Below the pieces are notes generated by a model that was not told the origin of the DNA, did no database searches, and saw only the letters and a list, made by a program, of their open reading frames with translations. Shown here one piece after another: positions 1-9,035 of a DNA stretch of 37,055 nucleotides. A program made the position numbers and the translations under genes. Positions within the stretch are counted from its first letter, which is position 1. Each line of letters begins with the position of its first letter. The stretch comes from a virus, in the IMG/VR virus record IMGVR_UViG_3300010354_000236, positions 1 through 37,055 of that record; one strand, written 5' to 3'.

Positions 1-1
1 T

Positions 2-718
2 ACAGCAGGACTTAGCAAAATTTATCTACTTCAATCAGACGGAAGTGAAGTTGTAGGATACCTTAGTTTAAATTCCTTAGATGAAACACAAATGGTAGCT
101 AATTGGGATGAAGATACCTTTCCTACAAATGATTTAATAGAAGGCCCGAGTCGCTTATCTACTAGTTGGGGCACGTTTGACGCTGTCATCGATCCAACTA
201 AAACGGGACCAAATGGGTCAGGATTAGACCCTGATGTCGGAACTAGATATCTTATATTGGAAAGCATAGGCGGGGGTGTAATAGATACCTTTGTTACTAG
301 TAACAGCTCTAAAAGAATTAACACAGGTATAGATTTCGATTTAGTTAATAGTCATGAATTATATATTGATGGCATTTATACACCATCTACTCCCTTAAAC
401 AGTAATAATATTTTTTACATTGTAACTGCTACAGCTATAGCAATTGGTAGTACTGTGACTTATAAATTAAATTTAAATCAAGACGGTCCAGATGCTTGGA
501 AAAATGCTGATAATTCTGACTTTATTGCCGATGCCAATGATATTATAGAATGGGATGGATCTAAATGGCATATTATCTTTTCAGCAAAAGAAAGCTCAGA
601 TCAGTTGATTTATCAAACAAATCTCTATACACTTACACAATATAAATGGAATGGTATAGCGTGGGTTAAGTCATTCCAAGGCGAATACAGAAAGGGACAA
701 TGGAGACTAGAACTTTAG
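2..718 (+). CDS. C-terminal part of an unrecognised probable virion protein (5' end outside window)
   Basis: The reading frame is open from the first bases of the window and ends at a TAA at 716-718, so the start lies outside; the internal ATG at 92 is not a convincing start because the frame continues upstream with ordinary protein-like sequence. The visible 238 residues are acidic and rich in Asp, Asn, Thr and Tyr, with no signal peptide, membrane segment or enzyme motif that I recognise. The end has a repeated W-(D/N)-G-x-x-W pattern (IEWDGSKWHI, then YKWNGIAWVK) and finishes in GQWRLEL, a style common in beta-rich tail and baseplate proteins of marine T4-like phages. A structural role is inferred from this and from the context. 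It overlaps the next gene by 19 bases, so the two are probably co-translated. Confidence 0.6.
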   Translation, partial: TAGLSKIYLLQSDGSEVVGYLSLNSLDETQMVANWDEDTFPTNDLIEGPSRLSTSWGTFDAVIDPTKTGPNGSGLDPDVGTRYLILESIGGGVIDTFVTSNSSKRINTGIDFDLVNSHELYIDGIYTPSTPLNSNNIFYIVTATAIAIGSTVTYKLNLNQDGPDAWKNADNSDFIADANDIIEWDGSKWHIIFSAKESSDQLIYQTNLYTLTQYKWNGIAWVKSFQGEYRKGQWRLEL

Positions 719-1146
719 AACTAATAGATTGTTCTGGTGCTTTGATATGTTCAAAAGATACCCGTCGATTTTTATTATTACAAAAAAATAATGGCAAGCA
801 TAATGGGCATTGGGGATTGGTAGGGGGTACTAATCATAATAATGAAACTGCTTGGCAAGGGTTACAACGAGAAATCGAAGAAGAATTAGGATTTCTTCCA
901 GAAATTAAAAAAACCATACCGTTAGAACGATTTGTCAGTAGTGACAGTATGTTCAATTTTCACACATTCTTTTGTGTAGTTCCTACAGAATTTGTACCGG
1001 TTTTAAGTCATGAGCATAATGCTTGGGGATGGTTCACTTTAAATACTCCTCCAAAACCTCTACACAAAGCATTGGATCTTAGCTTGAGAAATAAAATTTT
1101 ACAAACTAAGATCCAATCTATTATAGACATTATTGATAGTCTTTAA
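700..1146 (+). CDS. Nudix hydrolase
   Basis: A 148-residue Nudix-fold protein. The full Nudix box (G-x5-E-x7-R-E-U-x-E-E-x-G-U) is present at residues 43-65: G43, E49, R57-E58, E61-E62 and G64 are all in place, so metal-dependent hydrolysis of a nucleoside diphosphate linked to another group is expected. The substrate cannot be read from the sequence; phage Nudix enzymes are known to act on ADP-ribose, dinucleoside polyphosphates, oxidised nucleotides or mRNA caps. A purine-rich GAAAGGGA lies just before the ATG at 700, supporting this start even though it lies inside the preceding gene. It is on the opposite strand to the tail block, and its stop overlaps the stop of the convergent 2232-residue gene. 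Confidence 0.9.
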   Translation: METRTLELIDCSGALICSKDTRRFLLLQKNNGKHNGHWGLVGGTNHNNETAWQGLQREIEEELGFLPEIKKTIPLERFVSSDSMFNFHTFFCVVPTEFVPVLSHEHNAWGWFTLNTPPKPLHKALDLSLRNKILQTKIQSIIDIIDSL

Positions 1147-4100
1147 GCTTGCGCTTCTCCCCAACGTAAAACTATGTTGGCATTAATAGCAGCACCTGCT
1201 ACCTTATATACATTAATAGCAAGTACGTCTGGTCCATTAGGATAAGTTCCTCGACCACCTAGTGTGGTATTTGTTAATTCCTTTAGTTCGCTTAAATCAA
1301 GCACACTAGTTGTACCTGGTCCAGCAATAAATGAAAACACTGTTTCTCCTGGTAGAGCGAAAGGTGGTAGACCGAATTTAAATTGTATTGTAGTAGTGCC
1401 TGGAGTAAACGCTGCTCCAAGGCTAGCTTGATTAAATGTAACACGGAAATAACTTGTTCCAAAATAACTTTGAGCTGTAGCATTAGTGACAAATGTACCG
1501 CCTGGAAACTTAGTAGGATCATCTACTTCTGTACCTGTTGTTGCTCCTGATGAAGTCCAACTGGCACTTTGAAAGAATAAAACCGAAGTACCGCTAACGT
1601 TGTAGGCCTTAGTTACTGTAAGTGTGCTGTTACCAGCGACGTTTTGATTAGCATTTTGACTCATTTGTACATAGAAAACATTTCCTAGAGCGCCATCATT
1701 ATACCAAAAAGATATTTGCGTAATTGTTGTGTTTGCTGGAATACCTGTTCCGCTTACACGATCACCTACTGCCCATCCCTGACTCACATACGAATTACGA
1801 TCAGATTCGGTAACTACAAAATAGTTCTCCCCGTTCTGTAAACTTCTGTTACTGCGCCAACTTAATGATCTAGCAGTAATACTACCTGATGGAAAGGCCT
1901 GTGTAGTAGCTGTAGCAGTAGTCTGACCTGCAGCACTCCAAACTACCGAACCGCCAGAAGCGATTTGACTAAAACTTGGCTGACCGCCTTGAGCAGATCC
2001 TTGTAATCCTGACCAAGATATATCTGAAGGACTAATTGGATAATTCTGGGGATTTAATACACCTTCGACAACGATACCGCCTGTACCTGTATCTGATGTA
2101 ATTTCAATACCTTTTAATAGTAATTGCGCACGATTTAATAACTCTCTTTCTCCTAAATCTCCCACAATAGCATTACTTACACTAGGAGCTAATCTGATTA
2201 AGAAAGCAGTTCTTTTTGTTGTTGAAATACTAACATTAGTAGCTGCATAGTTAAACAGATATCCGCGGTCTTCATCAAATCTTCCATCAGTCAGGAAAGC
2301 ACTACCCCAGTGACTAATAATAGGACTAACTGTATTCGATACAAGTACAACTCCAGTATTATATTCATGAGTAGCAGCAGCTCCTGCTGTAAATGTTCTT
2401 GAAGCTCCTGCTACAAAGTTTGTCATAGGAGCTGCTCTAGTACATCCAGTTAATGTATTGCCTGATTTTCCTGTAAATGCTATTAGTTCGTTGTCAATCA
2501 GTACTACACCTGATTCGTTTGGAAAATTAGTAGCATCTGTAAGAGGTATAGTAGTTTGTGTAGAAGTAATGGAACTGGCTAATTTATCTCTAGCTCCTTC
2601 ATTGATAACTTCGTACCTAACAGGTAAGTTACCAGTACGCATATAAGCTTCTGTGTTTACGTTACTATTTCTAATACGATGTACAAAAATATAATTACCA
2701 TCACTACCTCTGAGCATATAATCAATGAACCCAGCACCGTACCATGTATATTGAAGTCCAATCATCTGCATGGTAGAAGTATCTACATCATAACCGCTTG
2801 GCCCAGTTCCGTCTAATCTATCAATATTAAATTGGCTTTGAGGTACGATAATGTCCTCAACTTTACATAACTTACTTTGAATGGCATCTACTGCTCCTCT
2901 ATAATCAGGAGTAACTGTCATACTAGTTTGACTATCTATATTAGCTACGCAATGTGTCATACCTTTTATAACAATTTTGTCTCCGGCATGTAATTGATCT
3001 CTGAATCTTGTATTAGTTCCTGTAATTAAGTTAGTATCTCTGTTTATACTCACAGTTCCTGCTAACTGGAATGTACTTGTACGTCTACCTACACTTAAAG
3101 TTTGACCGTCATACTGCCAAAACATTCCATTTTGTTCATCAAATGTTCCTGCTCTTACGGTAGCACCATGCCAGCGAACTAAACTCATCTGACTTTGTCC
3201 AGATAAAGTAGCATATACATTACCTAAAACAGTTTGTGCCTGTACTCTGAATTGACGTTCGTTAATAATATCAGTAACAGTATAATCTCCGTTATAACCA
3301 GAAGTTATTACACCTTTAATTCTGATCACTCCGCCTACTTGACAACCATGATCAACATCATCAGTAACTACAGTTATATAAGACCCAACCGCTGTTCCGG
3401 TAGCTGTTAAACTTTGAAGGTCATAACTAGGAGCAAATAAAGCACCTGTTGTATACATTACACCTTTACCAGACTGATAACGAATGTATTTTTTACTCAT
3501 ACGAATTGCCTGAGCACCGTGTTGTGGACCGCCTGTACCTAATTGTACACCACCGTCATATGGTCTGTGAACAAAATAAGCATCCGATCTAGTGTATACA
3601 GTTCCGGCTAATGTTACAGTCGAAACATCAACAGTTCCACTTGTTCTGGCAGTATATCTAATTGTTGTAGGAGTCGGAACACTTTCTACGAAAAACGGTC
3701 CAGCAGCAAATCCATGATTAGGACCATTACTTAAAATAGCAACGGTTATACTAGCTCCAGGAACCAGCCCATGTGCTGTTGTAAACGCCACTTGTATTCC
3801 GGCAATAGCAGCATACGCTATAGAAGTTCCATCTGCTATAGTTCCGGTAGTAACTTCACTTAAAGAAAGAGCAGACACAAAATCCACAACACTTCCACTT
3901 ACAGCATTACCAAATTCTAGTACTAACATTATTGCGTTAGTACCATCAATGGAAGTAACTGTCATAGTTAAGTTATTAGTGGGATTAGTACCTCCTAGGG
4001 AAGATCCAGCTATAGTTAATTCATTTCCGACTTGATATCCAGATCCTCCGTTAGTTGGGATAGCAGTATAAACACCACCGGCTCTACTAACAGTAAACAC

Positions 4101-7100
4101 TGCTCCTGCTCCTAAATGAGGAAGATTTGAACATGCTAAGTTAGTAAACAAGGCATCTGTACCTAAAGCACTACCTGTAGTTGTATAAGTTAATATTTCC
4201 CCTAATCCGCCCACAGTCAATACATTTATAAACAAATCATTTTCAGGAGTAGCTCCGCCTAATAGATCACCTGTAATAACAATTTGATCTCCTGGATTAA
4301 AATTACTTCCTGGATTTACATTTGTAACAGAATATACTCCTGCTGAAGAATCTCCAGTGTCGCTTCGTACAATATTCCAAGTACTGTTAATACCAGTTCC
4401 AGTAGTACTAGATTGACTTACTGGAGTATAAGTTACAGATCCATTGACACTAGTGCCAGTAAAATTTATAGGTATTGTACTGTCAACGTTAGAGACTGAC
4501 CCGCCGCTATCCACACTTAATATGGTTATAGTGATGTCATTAACTGAATCTGAACCGCCTAATAAACTACCTAGAATTTTTACTCTATCGCCTTGTCTAT
4601 AATTAGTTCCTCCGTTAGCAACACCTACATATTGATAAGAACCATTTACTCTAGCAAAATTAAATGTAGCTCCTGTGCCTATTGGACTAGTCAAGGAAGC
4701 TGACAATCCTGTATAAGTTTCTGTACCGCCAGTTTTAGGAGCAGTCAAAGGAGCACTTAAACTTACAGTAGTACCTGTGATACCTGTAACGAAAACAGCA
4801 GTTCCTGTTCCGTTGTCTATAGCCATTCCCTCTAAAATACCGCTAGCATTCTCAACATCAAAACTTGTGTCGCCTATAATGGCATTACTGGCAGCAGCAG
4901 TTTGAACCATAACTCCGCCTGTACCTACAATACCAGTAACTTGAGTTCCAGGATTAATACCTGCTGCTGTTAATGGAGCACCGATACTAGGAGCTGTTCC
5001 TATAAATGCGATTTGATCAGATCCAGAAGTAGTTATAAATTCTGATGTAATAGTGCCCGCACTCCCTGGACTATATACTGAAAAAGTTGGAGTTCCTAAA
5101 CTAGCGCCTGTGTAGAACGATGCTTTTCTTAATTGTGTATAAGCTGTAGCTAAAATTTGTCCGTTAGTAGTTCCTACTTTACTAGCACTGTAGTAAGTGA
5201 ATGTAGTAGTACTAGGTACAGTGTTAACTAAAAATGTTCCTTCTGCTCTACTAAATCCTGTAATAGTATTAGCAAGTGCTTTAATAGTAATTGGTGTTCC
5301 TACAGTAAATCCGTGTGGTCCTTGAGTAGTAACTGTTATAAGACTAGCACCTACATTACCTGTACCTGCACTAGCGTCTGTAACCACAGTAGATACTGCT
5401 GTATCTGTACCTGGAATTTCATATACACTAGGATATTGTCTTAATAAACCAATTGCTTGCCATTTAGTCGGCTGTAATCCGTATTCAAAGTCTGCGTCAA
5501 GCATACTTTGTGGAGTAGCTACACGCATACGTTCAATGGCATCAGTTCCAAAATCCCAAGGTCTGATTTTCATTTCGTCAGATTCAACAAATATCTGAAT
5601 ATCATCTGTTGAAAGGCAAGTACTAGTGTCTACGTTTAAAGTAATTGTGCTTACGTAATCAGCAGTTTGTAAAAATTGTGGGTAGTCTTCGTCTCTAGGT
5701 AGACCATTACTATTGTAAGTGTCAAAGTAATCAACTGTAGCTCCATAATCATTACTACTAAAATTATACATTATTATATTTTCTGTAGTATTAGTGATTA
5801 AAAGAATTTCATCTAAATTGATTTTTCCTTGTACTCGAAGTTGAGTTACTCCATTACTTCTAGCAGGAAGACTTGATAATCCATTTTCAATCACAGATGT
5901 TAGTACAGTTTCTAATGCGTATATTCTTGACGCCGCAGCGGATTCATAGGTAATGCCTCCATTGGTATATCTCGAAACCAAAACTTGTAACGGTGTATAA
6001 GTTGCTTGAGTAAAGATATAGCTGTTAATCAAATCACGAATAAATTCATGAGTTTTAATTTCTGGTCTGCGATCCCCATCTACTTGAGGAACTCCTGACT
6101 CCCAGTATCTACTAGAAACGAAACGTATTTCGATATTACCGCCATAACGCAAATCGTTAGCATAAGCGTCTAATACATATCCTATATCCCTTTCGCATTT
6201 ACTGGTATCATAAACATATCCAGCAAAATTTCTTAAACTTTGAGTTATAGGTACTACAGGCAAGCTGTTTAAACCGTTAGCTAGAACACTAGTTACAACA
6301 CTTGCTAAACTAGTAACAATGGCTGTAACACCAGTTTCAGCAGCTGATCCTGATAAATTTTGTGTGCTTGTTACTGGGCTTTGAGCACTAGAATAAGCAA
6401 CTAACGGTAAAATATTATTATTGATAATATCTCTTAGCTTATTATGAGCAGCGACTTCCGGAGACCGATCGCCGTCAACTTGGGCAGTTGTTCCTACCCA
6501 ATATTGACTAATCATATCTCTAGTGCCTTCTCGACCTCCGTATCTTATGTCGTAAATATATCCATCAATTATATACCCGACATCTCTTTTACATTTTGCG
6601 GCGTCAAAAGTATAACCTACAAATGGAGCAATGGCTCCAGTAACTTGAGTTTGTATCCAGGCAGTGATTTCGTCTTTTAAGAATTCTTTGTTGTTTGTCA
6701 GCAAAGCTACAGCATTTGGATATAAATTTAAGTTTGTTAAGGTTATTAAACCAGCATCGATAGTATTAATAACTACACTAGCTAAAGTGGCTATTGTGGT
6801 AGTTGTTCCTACTTCAGCTGCTAGTCCGGTAGTATCTTGTGTAGTAATTACAGGACTTTGATCGCTGTCGTATGGTAATTTAGCCAGAATATAATTATTG
6901 ATTATATCTCTTAACTTGGTATGAGCTGCTACTTCTGCTTGTCTACTACCATCAACCTGTGCTACACCTCCTAACCAATATTGTTGTGCTGCTTCCCTAG
7001 TTTTTTCTGTACCACTATTTTTCAAATCAGAAATGTATGCTTCAATTACATATCCTACATCACGTTTACATTTAGAAGCATCATAAGTGAAACCTACAAA

Positions 7101-7841
7101 TGGAGCAATATTTCCTGCTACTTGTGTTCCAATCCAGGCAGTAATTTCGTCTTTTAAGAATTCTTTGTTTCTAGATAGTAAACTTACTGCGTTAGGATTA
7201 AAATTATTTTCTTGTAAAACACTTAGACCATTTGTAATTACATCTAAAAGTATTTCTGATAAAGAACTTAATCTTTGCTGCATATGTGTTTCAGCATTAG
7301 ATCCTGATGTGCTTTGAACAACACCAGCTACTTGTTCTGTTGGATAAAGTGTGCGTAAGAAAATATATTTTGTAATAATGTCTCTTAATTTTGTATGCGC
7401 CCAAATTTCTGCTTGTCTATTACCATCTACTTGAGCTGTTCCGCCTAACCAATATTGTGCTGCTACATATCTTATTTGTTCGTTGCCGCCATAACGTAAA
7501 TCATAAATGTAAGCATCAATTACGAATCCTACATCTCTTTCACATTTATCTGCGTCGTAAGTGTATCCTGCGAATGGACCAGTACTTGCCGCTACTCGTG
7601 CGGCTATGTATGCTCTAATTTCCTTTTTTAAGAATTCTTTATTATTTGTTAACAATCCTACTGCGTTTGGATTAAGATTTATAGCTGTGTCGGTAGCAAT
7701 ACTAGCATTAATATAAGCATTTGCTTCTTTTTGAATAAAGCTTTTATTATTAGTTAATAAAGTATATGCGTTAGGATAAGCATTACTGCTACTAGCCACG
7801 CCTGGTAAAAACACATAATTTTGAATTCTTTTCTTTGACAT
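1143..7841 (-). CDS. Giant modular tail-fibre or virion structural protein (2232 aa)
   Basis: The largest gene of the window. Residues about 56-655 hold four copies of a roughly 155-residue module: an N-A-x-x-L-L-x-x-N-K-x-F-L segment, then K-C-x-R-D-V-G-Y-x-I-D-A-Y with a following Y-G-G, then QYW, Q-V-D-G and a helix with K-L-R-D-I-I; a half copy lies at 22-44. The middle has three domains with the pattern N-G-G-x-x-Y-x-x-G-D ... L-G-G (about 1055-1110, 1148-1210, 1244-1298) and several T-x-x-H-G-x-x-x-G beta domains, one at 832-890. The C-terminus runs through LGGRGTYPNGPDVLAINVYK to WGEAQA, an ending I recall from large virion proteins of marine T4-like phages. No enzyme motif was seen. 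CGGAG precedes the ATG. A fibre or long adhesin is the likely role; the exact virion position is not known. Confidence 0.75.
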   Translation of the reverse strand: MSKKRIQNYVFLPGVASSSNAYPNAYTLLTNNKSFIQKEANAYINASIATDTAINLNPNAVGLLTNNKEFLKKEIRAYIAARVAASTGPFAGYTYDADKCERDVGFVIDAYIYDLRYGGNEQIRYVAAQYWLGGTAQVDGNRQAEIWAHTKLRDIITKYIFLRTLYPTEQVAGVVQSTSGSNAETHMQQRLSSLSEILLDVITNGLSVLQENNFNPNAVSLLSRNKEFLKDEITAWIGTQVAGNIAPFVGFTYDASKCKRDVGYVIEAYISDLKNSGTEKTREAAQQYWLGGVAQVDGSRQAEVAAHTKLRDIINNYILAKLPYDSDQSPVITTQDTTGLAAEVGTTTTIATLASVVINTIDAGLITLTNLNLYPNAVALLTNNKEFLKDEITAWIQTQVTGAIAPFVGYTFDAAKCKRDVGYIIDGYIYDIRYGGREGTRDMISQYWVGTTAQVDGDRSPEVAAHNKLRDIINNNILPLVAYSSAQSPVTSTQNLSGSAAETGVTAIVTSLASVVTSVLANGLNSLPVVPITQSLRNFAGYVYDTSKCERDIGYVLDAYANDLRYGGNIEIRFVSSRYWESGVPQVDGDRRPEIKTHEFIRDLINSYIFTQATYTPLQVLVSRYTNGGITYESAAASRIYALETVLTSVIENGLSSLPARSNGVTQLRVQGKINLDEILLITNTTENIIMYNFSSNDYGATVDYFDTYNSNGLPRDEDYPQFLQTADYVSTITLNVDTSTCLSTDDIQIFVESDEMKIRPWDFGTDAIERMRVATPQSMLDADFEYGLQPTKWQAIGLLRQYPSVYEIPGTDTAVSTVVTDASAGTGNVGASLITVTTQGPHGFTVGTPITIKALANTITGFSRAEGTFLVNTVPSTTTFTYYSASKVGTTNGQILATAYTQLRKASFYTGASLGTPTFSVYSPGSAGTITSEFITTSGSDQIAFIGTAPSIGAPLTAAGINPGTQVTGIVGTGGVMVQTAAASNAIIGDTSFDVENASGILEGMAIDNGTGTAVFVTGITGTTVSLSAPLTAPKTGGTETYTGLSASLTSPIGTGATFNFARVNGSYQYVGVANGGTNYRQGDRVKILGSLLGGSDSVNDITITILSVDSGGSVSNVDSTIPINFTGTSVNGSVTYTPVSQSSTTGTGINSTWNIVRSDTGDSSAGVYSVTNVNPGSNFNPGDQIVITGDLLGGATPENDLFINVLTVGGLGEILTYTTTGSALGTDALFTNLACSNLPHLGAGAVFTVSRAGGVYTAIPTNGGSGYQVGNELTIAGSSLGGTNPTNNLTMTVTSIDGTNAIMLVLEFGNAVSGSVVDFVSALSLSEVTTGTIADGTSIAYAAIAGIQVAFTTAHGLVPGASITVAILSNGPNHGFAAGPFFVESVPTPTTIRYTARTSGTVDVSTVTLAGTVYTRSDAYFVHRPYDGGVQLGTGGPQHGAQAIRMSKKYIRYQSGKGVMYTTGALFAPSYDLQSLTATGTAVGSYITVVTDDVDHGCQVGGVIRIKGVITSGYNGDYTVTDIINERQFRVQAQTVLGNVYATLSGQSQMSLVRWHGATVRAGTFDEQNGMFWQYDGQTLSVGRRTSTFQLAGTVSINRDTNLITGTNTRFRDQLHAGDKIVIKGMTHCVANIDSQTSMTVTPDYRGAVDAIQSKLCKVEDIIVPQSQFNIDRLDGTGPSGYDVDTSTMQMIGLQYTWYGAGFIDYMLRGSDGNYIFVHRIRNSNVNTEAYMRTGNLPVRYEVINEGARDKLASSITSTQTTIPLTDATNFPNESGVVLIDNELIAFTGKSGNTLTGCTRAAPMTNFVAGASRTFTAGAAATHEYNTGVVLVSNTVSPIISHWGSAFLTDGRFDEDRGYLFNYAATNVSISTTKRTAFLIRLAPSVSNAIVGDLGERELLNRAQLLLKGIEITSDTGTGGIVVEGVLNPQNYPISPSDISWSGLQGSAQGGQPSFSQIASGGSVVWSAAGQTTATATTQAFPSGSITARSLSWRSNRSLQNGENYFVVTESDRNSYVSQGWAVGDRVSGTGIPANTTITQISFWYNDGALGNVFYVQMSQNANQNVAGNSTLTVTKAYNVSGTSVLFFQSASWTSSGATTGTEVDDPTKFPGGTFVTNATAQSYFGTSYFRVTFNQASLGAAFTPGTTTIQFKFGLPPFALPGETVFSFIAGPGTTSVLDLSELKELTNTTLGGRGTYPNGPDVLAINVYKVAGAAINANIVLRWGEAQA

Positions 7842-7852
7842 TTAGTTCTCCG

Positions 7853-8977
7853 TTAGGCGCCTAATGCTATAGCTAATGCTGTAGCAGTTGCGTCAACATA
7901 ATCTTTCCTTGTAGCCTTAGATGGACCAGAAGGAGCATTGTTTATTGTTATTTCGTCTGCTGTAATTGTATCAACTGTTAACGAGTTGTTAATAGTTATA
8001 TTTGTTGCTGTGATCGATGTAGATTGTACATTAGTAATGTTTCCTGTAGTGCTGTTTAATGTAGTAACTGTTCCTAAAGTGCTAGTAAATGTCGTAATGG
8101 TTCCGGTGGTGCTTAATAAAGCATTAGAATTCATTGTTGTAAAATATGCTGCTCTTGGAATGGTATTTCCAATAGTCATATTATCGATACTACCTGTCAC
8201 GCTAGGTAATACTGTTACTGATCCTACTCCTGTAGGAGACAAATTAATTAGACTATCACTGTTTGTAGCAGTAAAGTTTCCTAATAAATTAAGATTTGAT
8301 AGTTGAGTATTATTTGTTGATGTGATATCAGTAAAGGTTGCCGCACGAGGAGTAATATTACCTATCACTACATTATTAATACTACCTCCTACTCCTGCGC
8401 TGTTAATATTGACAACACCAGAAGAAACTGCTAAATTATTTTGAACTTGTAAATTATCTGTGTTAACATTAACAGCATTGATAGTTCCATTAGCAACTGT
8501 AAAGTTTGCTGTTTCAAATCCATATTCAGAATAAAATTTACTTTCCTGGATAGTTTTTGGAATAGCTGCTGCTGTTGATAGACTAACTGATTCTGCATAA
8601 TCTGCTACAAAGATAACTCGCGACCCGTCATAAGATATATTACTTGGGTTAGCTAATAATGTTACATAACTGTCATTAACATCTATAGAAAAGTTAGCTA
8701 ATCTTGTTACAGTACCAATTCTTCCGTATTCTACTAAATTTACACTGTTAGGAGTTGCTACGACTAGTAAATTTATAGTTTCTTTAGTATGACTATCATA
8801 TTCTACAGTCATAGTATATGAAACGCTAGAGTAATCTCCAACGTACCACCTATCAATTTCTACATTTAGAGCAGTATAAATTTGAACCCACTGTCCTTTG
8901 TGGGCCCAATTTACTCCGGGTTTTAACCGAAGTGTAGAATGTACTCCCTGATCGAAAAAACTAGAAAAGTTTAACAT
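7853..8977 (-). CDS. Tail-fibre-like protein (374 aa)
   Basis: The first 130 residues form a beta-rich domain without recognised motifs (W24, W30 and W44 are notable) that may attach to the baseplate or a larger fibre. From about 150 the protein is low-complexity and rich in Asn, Thr and Ser, with two copies of a G-S-I-(N/D)-N-x-x-I-G-N-x-x-P-R-A-A-x-F-T element (198-219 and 262-283) and a run of short T-G-x-I-T/T-L repeats (289-320), as in beta-structured fibre shafts. It ends with a K-A-T-R-K-D-Y-V-D element typical of trimeric phage fibres, then a short hydrophobic Ala/Leu tail. No normal Shine-Dalgarno precedes the ATG; instead an arm of a 10-bp inverted repeat lies four bases upstream. 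It ends 11 bases before the giant 2232-residue gene. Confidence 0.7.
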   Translation of the reverse strand: MLNFSSFFDQGVHSTLRLKPGVNWAHKGQWVQIYTALNVEIDRWYVGDYSSVSYTMTVEYDSHTKETINLLVVATPNSVNLVEYGRIGTVTRLANFSIDVNDSYVTLLANPSNISYDGSRVIFVADYAESVSLSTAAAIPKTIQESKFYSEYGFETANFTVANGTINAVNVNTDNLQVQNNLAVSSGVVNINSAGVGGSINNVVIGNITPRAATFTDITSTNNTQLSNLNLLGNFTATNSDSLINLSPTGVGSVTVLPSVTGSIDNMTIGNTIPRAAYFTTMNSNALLSTTGTITTFTSTLGTVTTLNSTTGNITNVQSTSITATNITINNSLTVDTITADEITINNAPSGPSKATRKDYVDATATALAIALGA

Positions 8978-8980
8978 ATA

Positions 8981-9028
8981 ATTCTGCCAATATTAACTAT
9001 ATTTAGCATATCGTTTACTTGGCAGAAT
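8981..9028 (-). other. 10-bp inverted repeat just upstream of a fibre gene
   Basis: ATTCTGCCAA at 8981-8990 and its exact complement TTGGCAGAAT at 9019-9028 flank a 28-base AT-rich loop. It lies between the carbamoyltransferase stop and the 374-residue fibre gene, with the proximal arm ending four bases before that ATG. It lacks the U-run of an intrinsic terminator on the minus strand, so it may instead limit ribosome access or protect an RNA end; that is inference. Confidence 0.6.
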
Positions 9029-9035
9029 TTGTAGG

